From Vibrio coralliilyticus ATCC BAA-450 (lineage in GTDB: Bacteria; Pseudomonadota; Gammaproteobacteria; Enterobacterales; Vibrionaceae): a stretch of 64,000 nt of DNA. Positions 33,081 through 43,500 of the stretch are shown here, piece by piece; within the stretch, counting starts at the first letter, position 1, and every line of letters starts with the position of its first letter. The translations under genes were made by a program, and so were the position numbers. Location of the stretch: the NCBI RefSeq assembly GCF_000176135.1, contig NZ_ACZN01000016.1, forward strand, positions 248,001 through 312,000. Direction: 5' to 3'. Under the pieces are notes generated by a model. That model saw nothing but the letters and a program-made list of their open reading frames with translations. It was not told the origin of the DNA and did no database searches.

Positions 33081-35498
33081 ATGAAGCACAATCAACGTTT
33101 GTTTATTCCCAAGAAAATTGCCAGCGCTTTGCTATTAGCTGGCATCAGTTTCAATGCCTTATCTGCTCAGGAGTGTGAGTATGAGTTGCTTTCGCACTCT
33201 TCTGACTGGCTGACACAGATCAAACGCGCAGATTCGTCGTGTTATCACTCATGGTTCAATGCGCCTGAAGAAGCAGCGACGGGCATCTACAGCGAAACGT
33301 CAATAAGACAAGTACAGCGTGAGTTGCTTGAAGAAGTGACGCAGTATGAGGGAGATGAGCAGCAGGCTAAGCGAATTGCCAACCTTAGTGAATTTATCAA
33401 AGCGGCGTACTTTGCGCGTTACTCAACCCAATCAAGCTATGGCTATTATTCTGAAGAGTTGAGTCGTGAGCTTGCGCAAATTTCAGCTCGATTCTTAAGT
33501 AGCCAATATGCTCAAGCGCTGGGCCGCGAACAGGTACGTGCAATGTCTGCGATGAGCATAATGGTCGATAGCGTGAAACAATTACCTACCGCAATGCCTG
33601 CCATGTTAGACCTGCTCGAAAGCTTCAACCACCAAAATAGCCAGCGGCTGCAGTATGTAGATGGATTAAACAATTTGTTCAGAGCGATGAGTGGTCACGT
33701 GGCGCGAGATTATTTTTATGCGGATCTCGCAGCTCACCCTGAGTATTTGGTGAGGCTGGAGCGGTTTGTTGATCAGAATCGCTGGGCACTGGGTACAGAC
33801 GCTGAGTTTCTCATCTACAATGCGGTACGTGAATCTGGCCGGCTATTGGCGAGTAGAGATGAGAAGCTACGTAACCAGGTGATGGCGTTTATGAAACGTA
33901 CGCTAGAACGTAATGCGATCGGCAGTGAAGGCGAACGTTTATGGATTGCGGCTGCGGAGATGATCTTGTTTTATGCGCCAGAGGAAGGCAAAAAACTAAA
34001 GCTTGAACAAAGTAAATCGCAACTTGAACTTAGCCTTCTTCCATACCGTTACGAATGTCAGGGTGCCGCGATCATACGTTCGCAAAACTTATCAGAGCAA
34101 CAATCTGAACAGGCGTGTGACGTTCTGTCAGCGGTTGAAGCCGATTTTCATCAAGTGGTGAACTCTGGTTGGGCTCCGGTCGATGATGATCACAATGATA
34201 ATGTTGAAGTGGTGGTCTGGAAGGACAATGATGCTTACGTTACCTACTCTAATTTTCTGTTCGGCAACAGCACAGACAATGGAGGGCAATATCTAGAGGG
34301 TGATCCATCCAAACCTGAAAATGTGGCTCGCTTTTTAGCTTACCGCTACGACTTCAGTGATGAACTTGCCATCCTAAACCTTGAGCATGAGTACGTTCAC
34401 TATTTAGATGGCCGTTTTAACCTCTATGGTGACTTTAGTGACACTTTAAGCCGTGGTCGTATGGTCTGGTGGCTGGAAGGATTCGCAGAGTATATGCACT
34501 ACCGCAAAGGTTACCAAGCGGCGGTAGATTTAATTGAACATCAGCCACTGTCTTTCAGCGAAGTCATTGAAACCACGTACGAAGATGACGTAAACCGTAT
34601 CTACCGCTGGGGTTATCTCGGGGTTCGGTTTATGTTGGAAGAGCACCCTCAGCACATGGCTCGTTTATTAGAGTCTGCAAGGAGAGGAGACTATGTGACT
34701 TGGAGCGAACAAGCGAAGCGTTTGGGTGTTGAATTCAATGACGAGTTTGAATTGTGGCTAGAAGCAGTCTCATCTGCCGATTCTGACTCTCACAACGATG
34801 ACGGTGAGAAAGAACAATCGCCCCAAGGCTCAGCAGAAATAGTGAGTTTTGCCGCCAACCATTCTCAGATCTTTAGCGCTAACGCCTACGAGGAGCATCT
34901 GTTTTACATCGATATCCCTGCGGAAGTGACAGAATTCTCCGTTTCGATTGAAGGTGATGGGGACGCTGATCTATATGCAAGTTACCAGAGTGTTGCGCAC
35001 TACTATGAGTACCAGCTTTCGGACTTTCAGCGAGGAAGTCAAGAGTCAATCGAGATTGAACCACAGCCAAACGGGTACATTACGCCGGGTCGCTACTATT
35101 TCAGCTTAACAGCCCGCGAATCATTTGAATCTGTCAGGGTGACAAGCAAAACAGTCACTCAATCCCCTACCGTTGAGCAAGATGACCTGACGCCAAAACT
35201 GATGCCAGCGAATGAACCCCTGCGAGTAAAGGTGAATAAGACACGTTATGTGGGTATGTATGTTGAAAGACCAGCCACGGTTCGGCTTTGGATAAACGCG
35301 TTAGACGACATTCCAAGTAATGTGGACGTATTTATAGGCAAACATTCTTGGGCAACACGTGAAGACTTTGATGTAGCTAGTCAGCAAACTGGTAGCAATG
35401 AGTTTGTCCAGTTTGAGGTAGAGAAAGCAGGTTATGTTCACTTTACGTTAAGCGCCGAACAGCAAGGTGGAGAAGTCGAACTTTACGCCACTTATTAG
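33081..35498 (+). CDS. Secreted M9 collagenase with PPC domains (collagenase 2)
   Basis: A GTG at 33069 would add four residues; I use the ATG at 33081 (805 aa), which gives a signal peptide ending NALSA|QECEY. The M9 region has H436-E-Y-V-H440 and the third ligand glutamate in WWLEGFAEY. The stretch around the zinc site (LEHEYVHYLDGRF) is nearly the same as in collagenase 1, but the N-terminal half is much diverged. There is no PKD domain. Instead the C-terminus has two PPC-like beta domains (about 590-695 and 710-805). It should cut collagen or gelatin outside the cell. It has its own terminator. Confidence 0.93.
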   Translation: MKHNQRLFIPKKIASALLLAGISFNALSAQECEYELLSHSSDWLTQIKRADSSCYHSWFNAPEEAATGIYSETSIRQVQRELLEEVTQYEGDEQQAKRIANLSEFIKAAYFARYSTQSSYGYYSEELSRELAQISARFLSSQYAQALGREQVRAMSAMSIMVDSVKQLPTAMPAMLDLLESFNHQNSQRLQYVDGLNNLFRAMSGHVARDYFYADLAAHPEYLVRLERFVDQNRWALGTDAEFLIYNAVRESGRLLASRDEKLRNQVMAFMKRTLERNAIGSEGERLWIAAAEMILFYAPEEGKKLKLEQSKSQLELSLLPYRYECQGAAIIRSQNLSEQQSEQACDVLSAVEADFHQVVNSGWAPVDDDHNDNVEVVVWKDNDAYVTYSNFLFGNSTDNGGQYLEGDPSKPENVARFLAYRYDFSDELAILNLEHEYVHYLDGRFNLYGDFSDTLSRGRMVWWLEGFAEYMHYRKGYQAAVDLIEHQPLSFSEVIETTYEDDVNRIYRWGYLGVRFMLEEHPQHMARLLESARRGDYVTWSEQAKRLGVEFNDEFELWLEAVSSADSDSHNDDGEKEQSPQGSAEIVSFAANHSQIFSANAYEEHLFYIDIPAEVTEFSVSIEGDGDADLYASYQSVAHYYEYQLSDFQRGSQESIEIEPQPNGYITPGRYYFSLTARESFESVRVTSKTVTQSPTVEQDDLTPKLMPANEPLRVKVNKTRYVGMYVERPATVRLWINALDDIPSNVDVFIGKHSWATREDFDVASQQTGSNEFVQFEVEKAGYVHFTLSAEQQGGEVELYATY

Positions 35499-35506
35499 AA
35501 AGGACA

Positions 35507-35530
35507 AAAGAGCACTTAAGGTGCTCTTTT
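35507..35530 (+). terminator. Terminator of collagenase 2
   Basis: AAAGAGCAC-TTAAG-GTGCTCTTTT. Confidence 0.85.
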
Positions 35531-35752
35531 AGCTAATAATATTATGAATTGCTTATTGATTGGATTATTAATTCGCACATTCTAATTTAGATAAGATTAA
35601 ATATCATACAATTTGGTTAAAAAGTGATCTTGAGCTGGAAAATGGAACAAAAAGCAATCGTTTTACTTCCACTTATTGATATTGCTGATAGGTTTTTATG
35701 TGTAGGGCAAATGCTCTATATAATGATAAAAATTAAAATAAGGATCATTTTT

Positions 35753-36946
35753 ATGAGACCAAATCTATCTATTAGCATGATGCTTGCAACGGCGGTGGTT
35801 GGCTTCCAGTCGAATGCGCAGACTGTAGACACAACAGATGCTCAATCTAAGGCTGAGGCGATTGCACAACAGAAACAGTCCATCGCTTTGCAGATCAGTG
35901 CTCGCTATGCTGATCTTGAATCCTCTATCAAGTCACAGATTAACGAAGAGCATCTATCAGCACCTCTGAACAACCTACAGTCTGCTCAGCCATATTCTGC
36001 GTTTAGTCAAAAAATGCAAAAAGCGGATCGTAGCTATCGCGCCATGAAAGGCATTAGTGAGTACAGTGATTCAATCATGGAGCTGCGTATCGCGGACGCT
36101 TCAATGGTGAAAAACTGGAAAGAGGGTGAAAGCCCACTGTTCGCGTTCGAGCCTTCAGGTGATGACTCTAACTGGCAATTTATCGAGGCGTATGATGTTT
36201 ATGGCCAGGTGCATCAACTGGATGTTTATGAGATGCCAGATGTGCCTGTATTGGTTGTCGATAGTAATGGCGCAGAAGAACTACGTGCTGGTTTGATGGC
36301 CATGCAAGCAGAAATGAAGCGTTTAGGTCAGGATACGGAGCTGACAACCAATGATTCTGCACCAAAACCGGCTGCTAAGATGAGTAAAATGAGCCGCTCG
36401 GTCATGGCTGCCGATGTTGAGCCTCTTAACACCACTCAGTTGACCAAAATTCGTTTAAATGATGACCAAGAGCCTTGGATTTCTGGCAAAGCTGAAGTCT
36501 ACGCCATCATTACTGGTGTCGATCCAAGTCGCGTTGAACCGGAAATTGATTTAGTTGAAATGCCTTACCTTGACTACGATGGTCAAGACTATTACCCAGG
36601 ACAGACAATGGTGCTTTGGCCACGTTACCGCTGGGGCGCTGTCGACATGATCCTGATGGAGCAAGACGATGGTACTGACTACAAAGAACTGGCGAAGCTA
36701 TTGGTCAAAGCCGCTGAAGAAATCCTTAAAATGATTCCGGATCCTGAAGTTCAAGGCTACGCTATCATTGCTCAGATTACCGGTAAGATAATTGACGTGA
36801 TTCCAGATGGCTTACTAACCAATGATGACGACTACGTTGATGTTTATTATACCTTGATGCAGAACACAACTTATGTCGATCGTCCTGGAGCTGGTGGCAA
36901 TGCTGTCGCGACCTTCAAGCCAGTAACAATTTCACCGACTGAATAA
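35753..36946 (+). CDS. Exported protein, DUF3103-like
   Basis: The frame is open from 35624, but the ATG at 35753 has AGGA before it and starts a good signal peptide (MRPNLSISMMLATAVVGFQSN, in pieces), giving 397 residues. The pattern near the C-terminus (KAEVYAIITGVDPSR, MPYLDYDGQDYYPGQ, RYRWGAVDMILMEQDDGTDYKEL in pieces) is what I recall of DUF3103, a Vibrio-centred family of unknown function. The protein is acidic, has no cysteine in its mature part and carries a coiled-coil-rich N-terminal third. It lies between secreted enzymes and giant lipoproteins, so a secreted or periplasmic role is likely, but its function is unknown. Confidence 0.75.
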   Translation: MRPNLSISMMLATAVVGFQSNAQTVDTTDAQSKAEAIAQQKQSIALQISARYADLESSIKSQINEEHLSAPLNNLQSAQPYSAFSQKMQKADRSYRAMKGISEYSDSIMELRIADASMVKNWKEGESPLFAFEPSGDDSNWQFIEAYDVYGQVHQLDVYEMPDVPVLVVDSNGAEELRAGLMAMQAEMKRLGQDTELTTNDSAPKPAAKMSKMSRSVMAADVEPLNTTQLTKIRLNDDQEPWISGKAEVYAIITGVDPSRVEPEIDLVEMPYLDYDGQDYYPGQTMVLWPRYRWGAVDMILMEQDDGTDYKELAKLLVKAAEEILKMIPDPEVQGYAIIAQITGKIIDVIPDGLLTNDDDYVDVYYTLMQNTTYVDRPGAGGNAVATFKPVTISPTE

Positions 36947-36968
36947 TTAGCGACAACCCATCTACATT

Positions 36969-37003
36969 TAAGAGCGTATATTCGAAAGGATATACGCTCT
37001 TTT
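36969..37003 (+). terminator. Terminator of the DUF3103-like gene
   Basis: AAGAGCGTATA-loop-TATACGCTCTT followed by Ts; the stem is 11 bp. Confidence 0.88.
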
Positions 37004-37302
37004 CGTTGTTATCCTTCTTATCCATCTGGGCGCAATCCGCACTGAGTATCATCAGTCATTGAGTGGCACTCCAGATAGTTCCTTTGGCGACAAAATGCCA
37101 TCAGTAATATGATAAACATGGTTGTTACATGAAGCCTCAAATAGTCACCTTATGAATTGATATTCTGTGTTTGTGAACTGGTCGTATTTTATAAATCAAC
37201 TAAGTGAACTATAGTGATTCTGTATTAACTTAGTGTTTTGATTGAAGTTTAACCATTTTCAAATACATGAATGCGTGACATTTTTAAACCTTGCCACAGA
37301 AG
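37004..37302 (+). other. Gene-free AT-rich upstream region of giant lipoprotein 1
   Basis: No reading frame of note. It is AT-rich, like the other region upstream of the second giant gene, with no clear promoter visible. Confidence 0.3.
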
Positions 37303-37330
37303 ATTTATGAGTGATCTAGATCTCATAAAT
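37303..37330 (+). promoter_or_regulatory. CRP-like palindrome upstream of giant lipoprotein 1
   Basis: AGTGATCTAGATCTCA (37310-37325) matches 14 of 16 positions of the ideal CRP site. Outer 9-base arms ATTTATGAG and CTCATAAAT extend the symmetry. It is about 220 bases before the ATG at 37548. Confidence 0.5.
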
Positions 37331-37479
37331 AAAAAAAATATTGTCTATTGATGTATAAGAAATGCCAATTGAACGGCATTTTGACTACTACAACAGTGCT
37401 AAATACCTCTCTGAATTTCTTTTTTCTTATCAAAAGTTAGCCACAACCCTGACGATTTTTCCATATCTAGTGGTGATTC

Positions 37480-37553
37480 GCCGCGTTGTTATTATTAGTG
37501 CCAAAAATATACTTGAGCCACTTTTTTTGCAACGTCACTTCGGCACCATGTTG
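37480..37553 (+). repeat. Conserved leader shared by the two giant lipoprotein genes, copy 1
   Basis: From GCCGCGTTGT through TTTTGCAACGTCAC to the ATG, about 60 of 73 bases are the same as in 44639-44711 by eye. The upstream regions beyond it are not similar. Confidence 0.7.
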
Positions 37554-40500
37554 AGATTCACTAATAAAATTAAACTTATTCTCACCATCCTGTCCATCCT
37601 GTCACTAAGTTCCTGTGGCGGCGGTGGTGGAGATGGGGACTCTTCACCACAGTCACGTAAAACGGGCACTATCACCGGTACTGTATTCGATGCACCTATC
37701 TCTGGTGGTGTAGTGACGGCATACGAATATAAAAACGGCGTGTTAGGTCGAGAGTTAGGCCAAACTAAAACGAACGCGAGTGGCGAATACACTCTGAACG
37801 TAGACTCTGCCTCCATGCCTGTTTACATAAAAGTTCAGGGTGGTGGGTATCGAGACCCGTTCTCAAATAATGTTGTTAGGACGAGCTCTAACGGTGTTAT
37901 CGAACTGGCCAGTGTGATTAATTTTTCCGAAGGTGAAACTGCGCAAGTGATGATCACCCCTATGACCTACATGGCTCAAGGGCTAGCGGAGTACAAAATC
38001 AAAAGGGAAGGGCAAAGCGCATCATCTGCAATCAATAGCGCGCTAAGTACTATTAATTCAATGTATGGCTTTAACGTTAACACGGTTAACCCTATTGATA
38101 TCACAACAGGCGGACACGACGCTGTAGCGACAGATGGCCATAAATACGGTGCGCTGTTAACAGCCTACTCTTCCTATGCTTATTCATTTTTGGAAAACGA
38201 CTCGACGGGTGCCGAGACTTATACGTCAATCAACCTAGCCAGAATTGGTTATGACGATATTGTTGCTGATGGCTTACTAGACGGAAAAGTACTTGATGAT
38301 AGCCGAGATTTCTTAGAAGACGCGCGCTTTGGTACTCAATATATCACTTCCGATTTTTACACTCACTCGGTAGCTGAGCACACACTGATCGTGGTTAGTG
38401 ATCCAAATGTCAATGTTTCAGGTACGCCAGTTAATCAGTACGAAACTACAGTCAATCACCTCAATAATCTAGGGACTAGCGGTGGTGAAGGCTCAATACC
38501 GTCGCGTCAGCCGAAAGAAATGGATAAAAACGCACCAACTGCAAAGCGCTCAGACACTAGTGTTTTGGTTGGTACGGAGTCAATGGAAGTCACACTGGAA
38601 GACGAGACGGGTGTTGAAGGTTTAAGTGTGACTGTTAAATATCTTGCGAAAAATACAAGCGATCCAAGCACTGGCACCGAAGTAGAAGTATTGTGTGAGC
38701 AGGATACCGCTTCAATTTGTTGGTTGGATAAAACCAGTTTTGTTAAGGGGCCACGTAAAACGACTTTGAAAGTCTTCGTCAATACAACGTCCCTTGATGA
38801 GAGCGTCTTTACAGGCACTGTAGACGCAAACTTAATCGTTAGAACGGTCGATGTCCTAAACAATGAAGATAATTCAGGCATCGCACTCCCATTTAAATGG
38901 GATAATGTTAAGCCTGTGATTGAGTTTACATCCAGCGAGAGCGTACGAAATACAGACGATAACAATAACAAGATCGAAACGTATATTCTTAAAGGGATAG
39001 TTAAAGAAACGTTGAACGATATCGTTGATCAGTCAGTTTATTTGACGATTGCGAGCTCTGGCGACCCAATTAAAATTGAGTGTAAAGAGTTAAATACTCA
39101 ATGCCAGTTTAGTTACAGCTATGAGACGGAATTATTTTCAGCCAGTGTTGAGTTTACCGTTGCTGCAACGGATATTTATGGTAACAAGGGTGAAGCAAGC
39201 TATACAGTCTATAAGGATGATCAACCACCTCAAGTATCCCTAACTTTTTCAGAAGCACTTTTTAATTACAAACAGACTGATGGCAGTGGGTATTCTGGAT
39301 TATTTGATCAAACTACATTCCCTTCAGGTAGCGTTGATAGTCTCGATCGATACTTGGATATTGATTTTGCTCTCGCCACCTCTGGTTTAAACGAAACCCA
39401 TGAAGGTTTGAACTATAAGGATTTCGAGCTTTCAGAAGGCGTATTGCAAAGTAATTCAATTCCCTACTTTATTGCTACGATTAAAGACTTAAGTGATAGA
39501 AATACCTACGGTTCATCAGCAGATGACTTAACCTTAAGAGTTGAGTACCTGCGTAAGCGCTCGACAGAAGATAAATACTCACTTGTAAGTACAAAGACGC
39601 AGGTTGCCAGTGAGGCATTTGACGATAATAGTGGTATTCCTTTCAAGCGACTTCCTGACGAAAGTTCAGAAGAGCGTGTGTTCTCAATGGACTACTATCT
39701 TCCACTGACGGCGGATCTGCTGAGTGACTTCGCCAACGCATCAGAAGGTGATTCACAGCTAATCCAAGTCAGTGTGGAAGACCCGGCTGGCAACTCTAGT
39801 GACCCACAACAGGTTTACTTTAAAACCACTTTTGAAAGACCGACGTTAACAATCGTCACTCCTTTTGTAGGCGCGATAGCCACAGTTGAAGGCTGGAATG
39901 AGGAAAGTAAAAAGTTCGAACAAATACAATCGTGTACGGACTTCACGCATTCCACGACGAATGTTGCTACCTGTTCTATGCCTTACAACACTCGGATCCA
40001 ATTCTACAATCTGTTCAGAGTGACGTTGCAAAATGGTCAGGATACTTATTATCACCAGTGGTCTAACAGTTCTAAAGACGATGCTGTGAAGTATACGGCT
40101 GACTTTGCAGATGCAGCAGGTGCTATTGGAACCTATTTCACTAAAGCAGAAACCAAAACCATTTACCTCACTGAGTTTTCCGCTTACCACACAGGGTTGT
40201 TTGAGTATCTATGGAATAAGTCGGCTAAAACGGTAAATGACGCTGAAACCATCCTGACGGATGTGGCAAAGGCCATAGTCGGTGATAGTGACAGTAAACC
40301 TCTACTGGGATTTGACCCTTTCAGCAGTAGATATGCGACCAATGAAAACATGATTTCAGTACCCGATAACCCTGCTACGGCTTATCAGTACCGCATTCTT
40401 TTAGAATCATTGGCGGGCTTATCGAGTGAAACGACGTCTTTAGAGTACGCTTTTGCTTTTTACAAAGACCTAAAAGCAGATGGCTTAGCGAACGGTAATG

Positions 40501-43500
40501 CAGAAAGTGATTCTGGAAGTGATGCTCAGAAGCCAATTCAAGTTGGAGACAAGTATATTTCCATTAGTGCGGATACTTATAGAGAGAATCTAGCTAAAGG
40601 CTATTACGATCTCGCAGTTAGTTATGGTGTGGATTCTCAAAATGCTGTTGCTCAGGCAGATGTTTTTGCAACCGCTAACCCGACAATAGATGACACCCCA
40701 ATATTTAAAGACGCTGGTGGGAGTATTGATAACGAGCCACCAGTAGCAATAGTGTCAATGGATACCACTCAGGATGATGGTGCTTACGTTGCGGTGAGCG
40801 AAAATGTTTACACTATTGCGGGCAAAGTCTATTCGCTAATAACGGTGACCGATATCTCTGGCGTAGACTTAGCCGCTTCCGAATTCAGAGTCTATTGGTA
40901 CCATTCTGACAATCCAACGGAAAGAAAAGAGACCAACATAGTTTTTGAGGAGGCGAGTGGTGATACTTATGAAAAGAAACTTAAGTTCGCCATCGACTCC
41001 ACAAACGCCCTGTACCAGGGCGTAACTCGTTTTGAGGCCTATGCAACGGTACTGAAAGACGTAAAGAACAATACGTCTAACGGAGAGGCGTTACTTGCCA
41101 CATTCAATGTCGATAACGTGGCACCAAAGGGTTTGGTTGAGAAGACAGAACCTGAATATCCCGTTGATGGCAGTGCAGTCGATGTAACGGTCAAGTTCGA
41201 TAAACCAGTGAATCAAGTAGAAGCAACAATCGACGACATCAAAATTGATTTCGGCGAGTCAAGTCAGACGAAAACTGAGTGGGTTGGTACATCTCTAGGC
41301 GTAATGAGCCTGGAAGTCAATGAAACGTCGAAATCGATTAAAGTAAAAAATACATATAGTGATGCATTGGGTAATGTTGGAGCAGAACTTACAGCCAGCG
41401 TCGGTGTAAAACCAGTCATTACTATCAATGACGTAGCAACAAACAATATCATTCAACATGGTGATGAAGATATCAGTGCTGTCGTGATCAGTGGTACCAC
41501 CAAGGGGATAGAGTCTGGTGCGAAACTATCTTTGACGGTGACCTCAGAGAAAGGTGGTCGTAAGGACATTGATAAGTATGAGCCTGACGATTTTAAAGAT
41601 TTAAAGGTACAAATTGACGGCACTTGGTCTCAGACGGTCAGCTTCCAAACTTGGGAAGAAGCAAAGGTGTCTATCAGTGTGTCTGGCACGAATGATCAGG
41701 GTGGGAATACGATTCAGCCTAAAGCAGAGGAGGTTACGTATAAAGATAAGGTTCTTCCCTCACTTAGTGAAAGCGGCAGTATGATCCAAATGTCTGGTGG
41801 AGCGGAAACGTCTCTGGCAGATAGCGTACTGGTTGATGGTAAAGCTGCCAAAGTAACCCTGAAATTCAGTGAGCGAGTTACTGAGCCGACGGCATCTCTC
41901 AATAGCCAGAGCATTACTTTTGACCAGCCTCAAGGAGGTGTTTCTGACCAATGGGTGGGGCAGACAGCAGCATTAGACTTACCTGTCAATGCATCAACTG
42001 CAAAGTTAGAAGTATCGTACCAAGACACTGCAAGTGAACCAAACCCTGGTTCTTTTAGCAAAGATATCGATCTTAAGCCGGTTATTGCTATCAATCATAT
42101 TGATTCATTCAACTCAGATTCTGATCTAGCAAAAAGCTTCGTTATTTCAGGTACATCGAAAGGTATTCAAAATGGCGCGAAACTGACCATTAAAGTGTAT
42201 TTGAAAGATGAACTTAAATATCAACATGAAGATGTCCAGGTTACTAACGGTGTTTGGACTCTTGATCCGAAAAACATCTCGACGTGGGAAAGTGGTGAAA
42301 TAAGAATCACTGTAAATGGTGAAAACGATAAGAAACTAGCAGCGGAAGAGGCGAGCCTAGCGATAGCATTTACAGACGACATACAGCCAAGCGTTCAGAG
42401 TGTGGTGCTGAGCCCAGAAAAGCCAGCGGATGGTGAGGAAGTGACAGTGACGGTGACGTTCAGTGAGCCGGTGAGTGGAACGACAGGGACACTGGACGGT
42501 CAGGCGCTGAGTTTTACAGGGCCATCAGAGACGAAATCGGTATGGGTTGGCACATCTACGGTGGATGTTGGTGTGGGTGAACTGTCAATGACCTTGCAGC
42601 TGAGTGGTTTTCAGGATGCCTCGCTAAACGCGGGGACGGATGACCCACGAACGGTGACGGTAACGCCAACGGTGACGATAACTGCGCTGGATAAGATTGA
42701 CTCAACGGAAGTGAGTGATGTTGTGGTATCGGGTACTGGTGTGGGTTTGGTCAAAGATGACGAAGTGACAGTCACGGTGACGTCTAAAGTGGACAGCGAT
42801 AAGCATTGGACGGAGACGGTGAGCATCGGCGTGGACGGTAGCTGGAAGACTTCGGGCGTTGACATGTCTGCTTGGCCTTTGGGTTACGTTACGGTCGTAG
42901 CGTCGGGCAAGAACGCGAACAATGTCGTCAGTCAGGACGCGGTTGATGAGAATGTGGAGATTATCGATACAGCGGAGCCAAGCGTTCAGAGTGTGGTGCT
43001 GAGCCCAGAAAAGCCAGCGGATGGTGAGGAAGTGACAGTGACGGTGACGTTCAGTGAGCCGGTGAGTGGAACGACAGGGACACTGGACGGTCAGGCGCTG
43101 AGTTTTACAGGGCCATCAGAGACGAAATCGGTATGGGTTGGCACATCTACGGTGGATGTTGGTGTGGGTGAACTGTCAATGACCTTGCAGCTGAGTGGTT
43201 TTCAGGATGCCTCGCTAAACGCGGGGACGGATGACCCACGAACGGTGACGGTAACGCCAACGGTGACGATAACTGCGCTGGATAAGATTGACTCAACGGA
43301 AGTGAGTGATGTTGTGGTATCGGGTACTGGTGTGGGTTTGGTCAAAGATGACGAAGTGACAGTCACGGTGACGTCTAAAGTGGACAGCGATAAGCATTGG
43401 ACGGAGACGGTGAGCATCGGCGTGGACGGTAGCTGGAAGACTTCGGGCGTTGACATGTCTGCTTGGCCTTTGGGTTACGTTACGGTCGTAGCGTCGGGCA

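Noticed and set aside
35600..35614. A further copy of the GntR-like motif (ATCATACAAT) before the DUF3103-like gene
   Set aside because: It shares only the right arm with the shared operator; too weak to add this gene to the regulon.
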